Source: Bacteroidia bacterium (lineage in GTDB: Bacteria > Bacteroidota > Bacteroidia > Bacteroidales > CAJPTX01). Taken from it: a DNA stretch of 64,000 nucleotides. The position numbers and the translations under genes were made by a program. Below the pieces are notes generated by a model. The model was not told where the DNA came from, did not search any database, and saw only the letters and a program-made list of their open reading frames with translations. Location of the stretch: contig CAJPTC010000001.1 of NCBI GenBank assembly GCA_905373475.1, positions 1 through 64,000 of the forward strand, read 5' to 3'. Below, piece by piece: positions 59,735-64,000 of the stretch. Numbering within the stretch: position 1 is the first letter of the stretch; each line of letters opens with the position of its first letter.

Positions 59735-60850
59735 TTAATGCGTGCGTTCGTAGAGGCGTCCTGGAAGTTGTCTAATCTGCCCAGCAAATTCCAACTGAAA
59801 TAACAGCATCTGAAGCTGATTGATGGGGAGCTGTGCCTCGATAACAATCTCGTCAAAGCTCTTAGGGTTTCCTGAGCCTATTACGGACAGGATGAGCTCC
59901 TCCTCTTTTGTAGGGAGAAATAATGCGGATGGCGGGTTAATGCTCGTTTTCTTATCCCATTTTAGCATAGCGGCAATATCGTCTGCCGACTCTATGAGCG
60001 TTGCTTTATGGCGTGCAATAAGCCGATTACATCCTTGGCTCATGGTGCGTCCTACTGTGCCTGGAACGGCGAAAAGATGGCGGTTGTACTCCAAGCAGTA
60101 GTTTGCCGTGGCCAAGGCACCGCCTTGTATGGGGCTCTCCACAACAATTGTTGCGGCAGCAATGCCCGCAATGATACGATTGCGCTGTAGGAAATTGTAG
60201 GCATCGGGAGCCGTATCACATACATACTCAGTGAGTAGTCCCCCTTTTTCCAACATCTGTTCCGCCATTTGTACGTGGTTAGACGGATAGAGATAGGAGA
60301 AACCGTGCCCCAATATGCCGATGGTGGCTAGCTCATTCTGTAGTGCTGCACGATGTGCTTCTGCATCTATGCCGTGTGCGAGTCCGCTTACTATGGTGAT
60401 ATCGGAGGAATACTCCTTAAGCTCGCTCACTAGCGTTTGTACAAATTCGCGTCCGTAGGCGGTTGCTTTTCGAGTACCTACAATGCTGAGGGTTCGCTTT
60501 CCTAAACGTTCCAATGCTTGCCGATTGCCCCGATAAAAGAGCACCAGCGGAGCACTGGGGATGTCGCGTAGGAAAGAGGGATATTCCACAGAATCAAAAA
60601 GAAGCGGGATGATGTTCCGTTTTTCCAGTAATTCTAGCTCCTGTTCTGCCTTTTCGAGTGTGTTTGCTTCCACTATCTTTTTCGCCACTACAGCTCCTAC
60701 ATTGGGGACTGCCATGAGATCTGCTACGGAGCGACTGAAAATCACCTCGCCTGATTTGTAATGCGCTAAAAGTTGGCGTGCTAGTACAGGACCTACGCCA
60801 CTGATCATAGAGAGCGCGAGAAGTTCTTTGGCTCGTTGCCAGTCCGTCAT
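59735..60850 (-). CDS. dprA: DNA-processing protein DprA
   Basis: Single-strand DNA-binding protein that loads RecA during natural transformation. 371 residues: an N-terminal SAM/HhH-like part (ALSMISGVGPVLARQLL), the Rossmann DprA core with SIVGTRKATAYGREF, VSGLAHGIDAEAHRAAL and FLQRNRIIAGIAAATIVVE, and a C-terminal winged helix. ATG 60850 overlaps the stop of the upstream membrane-protein gene (ATGA), which settles the start. Last gene of the coupled minus-strand unit. Confidence 0.95.
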   Translation of the reverse strand: MTDWQRAKELLALSMISGVGPVLARQLLAHYKSGEVIFSRSVADLMAVPNVGAVVAKKIVEANTLEKAEQELELLEKRNIIPLLFDSVEYPSFLRDIPSAPLVLFYRGNRQALERLGKRTLSIVGTRKATAYGREFVQTLVSELKEYSSDITIVSGLAHGIDAEAHRAALQNELATIGILGHGFSYLYPSNHVQMAEQMLEKGGLLTEYVCDTAPDAYNFLQRNRIIAGIAAATIVVESPIQGGALATANYCLEYNRHLFAVPGTVGRTMSQGCNRLIARHKATLIESADDIAAMLKWDKKTSINPPSALFLPTKEEELILSVIGSGNPKSFDEIVIEAQLPINQLQMLLFQLEFAGQIRQLPGRLYERTH

Positions 60851-61338
60851 TTTTGGGTCAGATATTTTTCTAAGAGAGCAAACAGCTGCTGCTTTTCTTG
60901 TTTGCGGAGGAGAGAGATTGAGAAAGGAGGGAAGACGTAGAGTTCGCTTCCGTGTTGCTGCCATATTCGCACATAGTGGCGAAGCCCATACCAGCGTTTT
61001 TCGACCTCGTATTTCAGGAGTTCTTTCTGCGGGAGCTCTATGGCGCGTTTGGCGTTGACCATGGGAAGGATACGAAAATAGCGGATGCAGAGCATGCCTT
61101 GTAGCACCTCATCGCTAGCATACAGGTAGCTCAGGTCGCGTACCCAGAAATAGAGTTGATAGAGAACATAGAGCACGATAAAAGAACACGACACGAGGTA
61201 GTGTGAGAAGAGATAGGTATCCAAAAAATTGCGCGGTGCGGGAAAATAACAAATCGCAAAAAGAATCCCCACCAAAACTGCGAACATCTGTTTTTGTACT
61301 TGCAGGCGGATGGTTCTTTTCCCAGTATCTATGGTCAT
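60847..61338 (-). CDS. Small membrane protein, unknown function
   Basis: 163 residues with two adjacent TM helices (about 17-35 and 45-65), followed by a hydrophilic domain with basic-aromatic character (KRWYGLRHYVRIW) and an amphipathic C-terminal helix. It resembles a YcxB/PH-like layout (TM pair plus small soluble domain), but I cannot confirm a family. It overlaps both neighbours by 4 bp (SpoIIE-type phosphatase upstream, dprA downstream), so the three are translationally coupled. Confidence 0.75.
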   Translation of the reverse strand: MTIDTGKRTIRLQVQKQMFAVLVGILFAICYFPAPRNFLDTYLFSHYLVSCSFIVLYVLYQLYFWVRDLSYLYASDEVLQGMLCIRYFRILPMVNAKRAIELPQKELLKYEVEKRWYGLRHYVRIWQQHGSELYVFPPFSISLLRKQEKQQLFALLEKYLTQK

Positions 61339-63434
61339 AGAGTTCCGTTTTCTTTAGGAGGGAGTGACGCGTTGTTTAGCGAGAGTCCCAAAATTGTCAT
61401 ATCATCAACTTGTTGCATACCGATGCGGTGTCGTGCAAAATAGGCTAATATTTGCTGCCGCTGTACTTCCATGGGTAGCGTTATAATTTTGTTCAGGAAT
61501 TTGAGGGTGCGCAACGAACCGATTTTGATGTTGTCTTTATCGGGCTGCTCGATAAACCCGTCGGTCATCATATAGAAGGTGGTTTTCTCGCCGAGTGCGA
61601 TTTCGAGCATCTCGTCCTTTAGCTTAAAAGGGGTATCGAGCGAAATGGTGTGCATCTTCCCCGAATAACGTTTGAGCGATACGCCGTCTTCTGAATAGAA
61701 CAGTGACTGACTAGCGCCTGCAAAGTATGCTTTCTCTATATCGTGATCTAAGAGTAGCACGCCCATTTTGACGTTAGACTGCATCTTAAAGCTATCGGTA
61801 GAGTCCTTCCACAAATCGTAGAATTGGGTGGCAAACGCCTGTATAATGTCTGTGGGTTTTGTAATTCCGTCTTCGCGTACAATCTGGTTTAGCTTCATAT
61901 ATGCGATGAATGAAAGTGCAGCGCCTGCAACTTCGTGCCCTGAGCAATCGGCGAGTACGAAAATAGATTGTGTGGGGAGATCGGCAAACCAGAGCAGATC
62001 GCCACTTACAATGTTGTTAGGACGGTAAATGATGCAGTGGTTCGGAAAGCGCAATGCCATATTGTCTTGGTGCGGGCGAAGCGAAAGCTGAATAGTATTT
62101 GCGTATTCAATACTATTCATGATGAGGCTATTCTTGTAAAGGAGAGAACGGCGGGCAGTCTCTTGCTGCTCATTTTTGTACTGATTCTCAGTTCGGAGGT
62201 TCTCGGTGTGTGCAAAGTTCAGAATCAGTTCCGAATTCTTTACAGCATTCTGAGCTCTTTGGCGCTGAAGAATGCGAGCGCGATCTCTGAGACGCTGGTA
62301 GCTACGAAAGGAAACTAGAAGGAATATGATACCAAACGATATGGTGATGCCTAAGAAAAGGAGCGTATATCGACTACGATTCTGGGAAAATAAGGTATGT
62401 AGAGATAACTTCTTCTGTTCAAGAATGGTACTTTTCTTGATCATTTTTTGGTCATAAAGTTTGAAACTCGTGAGCGATATAACGAGATCCAAGCTGTCGC
62501 ACAATTGCATGGCGCGCTGCTTATAGTGGTAGGCCTGCTGGTAGTCTTTTTCATCAATTAGGATTTTAGACAACCAGAGTCCAAAACGAGCCTCTAACCA
62601 CCGATTTCTTATTTCGTGAGCTACGGCGAGAGCCTCTAGTAGCGCTTCTTTGGCGTGTTGCCAATCGCCCATCTGTGCAAAGATCTCGGCTCGCGTAATG
62701 TCGCAGCTACGTACCGAGCCATTTACGTGAATAGGTGGTACATAGAGCATGGCCGAATCGAGATGCGCCGCCGCAAGTGCTTGTAGGCCTGCGCTACGAA
62801 GAACCTCGGAATAGTGGAGGTGAAGCATAGAGAACCGTTCGCGTGCATCGAACTCGTGGGCACTTGCCAAAGCGTTCTGAAAATAGTCTATGGCGAGCCG
62901 AAATTGTCCCTGTGCTTGGTAGTAGAGTGCGTAAGCCTCTGAGAGGAGCATGTTGCGGTAAGCCGTGTTGGTGTGTACTTCAAGTTTTTGTGCCCATTTT
63001 AAGTCTTCGAGAGCGCGAGCAAAATCGCCGATCTTGATATCTAGTATCACCATTTCATAGCGCAGACGGAAGAGTGTCTCTGCATCGTTCCTTTCGTCGC
63101 TAAGAGTATATGCTTTTTCAAGGAAAGCAAAAGAATAATCGTAGTACTCAATTCCTTCCAGCAAAAGGGCAATATTTGTATAGATGTCTATCAGTTTTAC
63201 AGTGTCAACATCGTCCAATGAAACGAGACGATATTCCTCCCCCCAATCTGTACACATTGCAGAGGTGCGAGCAGTCTCGTGGGAAGTTATAAGTGTATTG
63301 TGAGAAAGAGTATCGGGTGCTACAACATTACGCCTGTCGGGAGTTGGGTACATAGCGTTTGCTCCGAGGTGCACTATCAGAAGGAATAATAGGGTAGTAG
63401 CTAGTGCTAGCGGGGTATGCGTACGAATGTTCAT
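61335..63434 (-). CDS. TPR-containing membrane SpoIIE/PP2C-type phosphatase
   Basis: 699 residues: signal/TM at the N-terminus (PLALATTLLFLLIVHLG), TPR-like repeats in the periplasm (about 85-330), a TM helix (YTLLFLGITISFGIIFLLV), a coiled coil, and a cytoplasmic PP2C/SpoIIE phosphatase (IVSGDLLWFADL, FVLADCSGHEVAGAALS, TFYMMTDGFIEQPDKDN, DDMTILGLSL). Such proteins dephosphorylate anti-anti-sigma-like partners; none lies here. It starts 8 bp after the next phosphatase gene. Confidence 0.9.
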   Translation of the reverse strand: MNIRTHTPLALATTLLFLLIVHLGANAMYPTPDRRNVVAPDTLSHNTLITSHETARTSAMCTDWGEEYRLVSLDDVDTVKLIDIYTNIALLLEGIEYYDYSFAFLEKAYTLSDERNDAETLFRLRYEMVILDIKIGDFARALEDLKWAQKLEVHTNTAYRNMLLSEAYALYYQAQGQFRLAIDYFQNALASAHEFDARERFSMLHLHYSEVLRSAGLQALAAAHLDSAMLYVPPIHVNGSVRSCDITRAEIFAQMGDWQHAKEALLEALAVAHEIRNRWLEARFGLWLSKILIDEKDYQQAYHYKQRAMQLCDSLDLVISLTSFKLYDQKMIKKSTILEQKKLSLHTLFSQNRSRYTLLFLGITISFGIIFLLVSFRSYQRLRDRARILQRQRAQNAVKNSELILNFAHTENLRTENQYKNEQQETARRSLLYKNSLIMNSIEYANTIQLSLRPHQDNMALRFPNHCIIYRPNNIVSGDLLWFADLPTQSIFVLADCSGHEVAGAALSFIAYMKLNQIVREDGITKPTDIIQAFATQFYDLWKDSTDSFKMQSNVKMGVLLLDHDIEKAYFAGASQSLFYSEDGVSLKRYSGKMHTISLDTPFKLKDEMLEIALGEKTTFYMMTDGFIEQPDKDNIKIGSLRTLKFLNKIITLPMEVQRQQILAYFARHRIGMQQVDDMTILGLSLNNASLPPKENGTL

Positions 63435-63442
63435 CCTGCGTT

Positions 63443-64000
63443 TTAGAAATGAATACCTATTACGCAGATGTCATCTGCTTGATCTGCCGATCCCTTATGC
63501 AGATACAATTGCTCGGTGAGAAAATACAGCTGCTCGTCAGCAGGATACTCACTTAAATTGTGCAATGTATCTTGGAACTTCTGATTTCCGAATTTTCGGT
63601 ATTCCTCATTCAGTTGATCTATAAAGCCATCAGAGGTAAGATATACCCACATGCCGGGGGTAAGTGAGAGTGTTACGTCCTCGTAGGGTCTATTGGTAAG
63701 TGTACTGCCTGCACTCATGATACTGCCCCGATAGCGAGTTATCCCCTCACTCGTCCCCACATAGATTGAACTGGATGCCGAAGAAAACACCAATTCGCGT
63801 TGGGCAGGCTGATAACGAACCACCGAGAGATCCATGCTATAGTGCCCAAGGTAAGTGGTAGACTGATAGCCAAGATTCTCGTGTATTTGCTCGTGGAGGG
63901 TGGTTAGCACTTTCGCAGGATCATGAATGTGCCACTCCTTTACAATTTTATTGAGTAGAACGTGTCCAATAAGACTCATCAAAGCACCTGGGACGCCGTG
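63443..64000 (-). CDS. SpoIIE-type phosphatase, 5' part beyond the window
   Basis: Only the C-terminal 185 residues are present. The frame is open to the window edge and begins HGVPGALMSLIGH, the internal phosphatase motif (D-x-T-G-HGVPGA), so the start lies to the right of 64000. VYLTSDGFIDQLN and the C-terminal QADDICVIGI carry the metal-binding aspartates. It is closely related to the next gene in domain type but not in the retained sequence. Partial because of the window boundary, not truncation. Confidence 0.88.
   Translation of the reverse strand, partial: HGVPGALMSLIGHVLLNKIVKEWHIHDPAKVLTTLHEQIHENLGYQSTTYLGHYSMDLSVVRYQPAQRELVFSSASSSIYVGTSEGITRYRGSIMSAGSTLTNRPYEDVTLSLTPGMWVYLTSDGFIDQLNEEYRKFGNQKFQDTLHNLSEYPADEQLYFLTEQLYLHKGSADQADDICVIGIHF

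Overview
The window looks like a chromosomal segment of a Bacteroidota, most likely Bacteroidales close to the Porphyromonas-type lineages. The basis is the family content: an S46 dipeptidyl peptidase of the DPP11 type, the large form of IspG, DUF4270 and DUF6913 proteins, the short form of AMP nucleosidase, a stand-alone GT5 domain, a SusD-free TonB receptor with a YncE-like lipoprotein, and an SDR-type threonine dehydrogenase. Many start sites also carry the Bacteroidota promoter -7 box TAnnTTTG, twice with a TTTG box exactly 19 bp upstream. Base composition is near 48% GC over the housekeeping genes and visibly lower in three accessory islands.

Layout. 1-2.8 kb: rpsO-pnp on the minus strand. 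3.4-7.5 kb: an AT-richer island with two adjacent dynamin-like GTPases (a LeoBC/LeoA-like pair, the composition of an Eleos-type anti-phage system), followed by a frameshifted ORF and a 48-bp perfect palindrome that looks like two IS ends joined. 7.9-19 kb: alginate-export-type porin, trxB, a DNA adenine methylase with a detached N-terminal stub (a decayed type IIG-like enzyme), NUDIX hydrolase and pyrE divergent from one CATG, SRPBCC protein, a TonB receptor plus YncE-like surface lipoprotein (BtuB/BtuG-like), rhomboid protease, class IV aminotransferase, tRNA-Lys. 19-23.7 kb: LolA-like protein, O-methyltransferase, M16 peptidase, DUF368 (PopT-like) transporter and dapA.

23.8-26.3 kb is an AT-rich accessory island: three paralogous ~240-aa genes, each preceded within a few bases by a short open reading frame that ends abruptly. 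I read these as C-terminal stubs of larger proteins, so the block resembles an array of orphan toxin-tail/immunity modules. 26.4-29 kb holds DUF6913 and ligA. 29-31 kb holds a second small island of paralogous lipoproteins bounded by copies of the ligA promoter region. 31-45 kb is housekeeping: an omega-amidase-like hydrolase, miaB, dpp11, ispG, glmS, DUF4270 lipoprotein, glycogen-synthase-like GT5, amn and copA.

45.6-64 kb: atpD-atpC without the other ATP synthase genes, an exported protein resembling a nucleophile-less alpha/beta hydrolase, tRNA-fMet, a histidine kinase, gcvH, a TPR protein overlapping a cation exchanger, tdh, kdsB, a C1 peptidase, a GNAT enzyme, ftsK, an NlpE-like lipoprotein, and a translationally coupled minus-strand operon. 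That operon contains a SpoIIE-type phosphatase cut by the right window edge, a full-length TPR-membrane-SpoIIE phosphatase, a small membrane protein and dprA. Together the genes describe a peptide-using, cobalamin-scavenging Gram-negative anaerobe-type metabolism with several small defence or conflict islands between conserved genes. No CRISPR array, rRNA operon, integrase or complete insertion sequence was seen.
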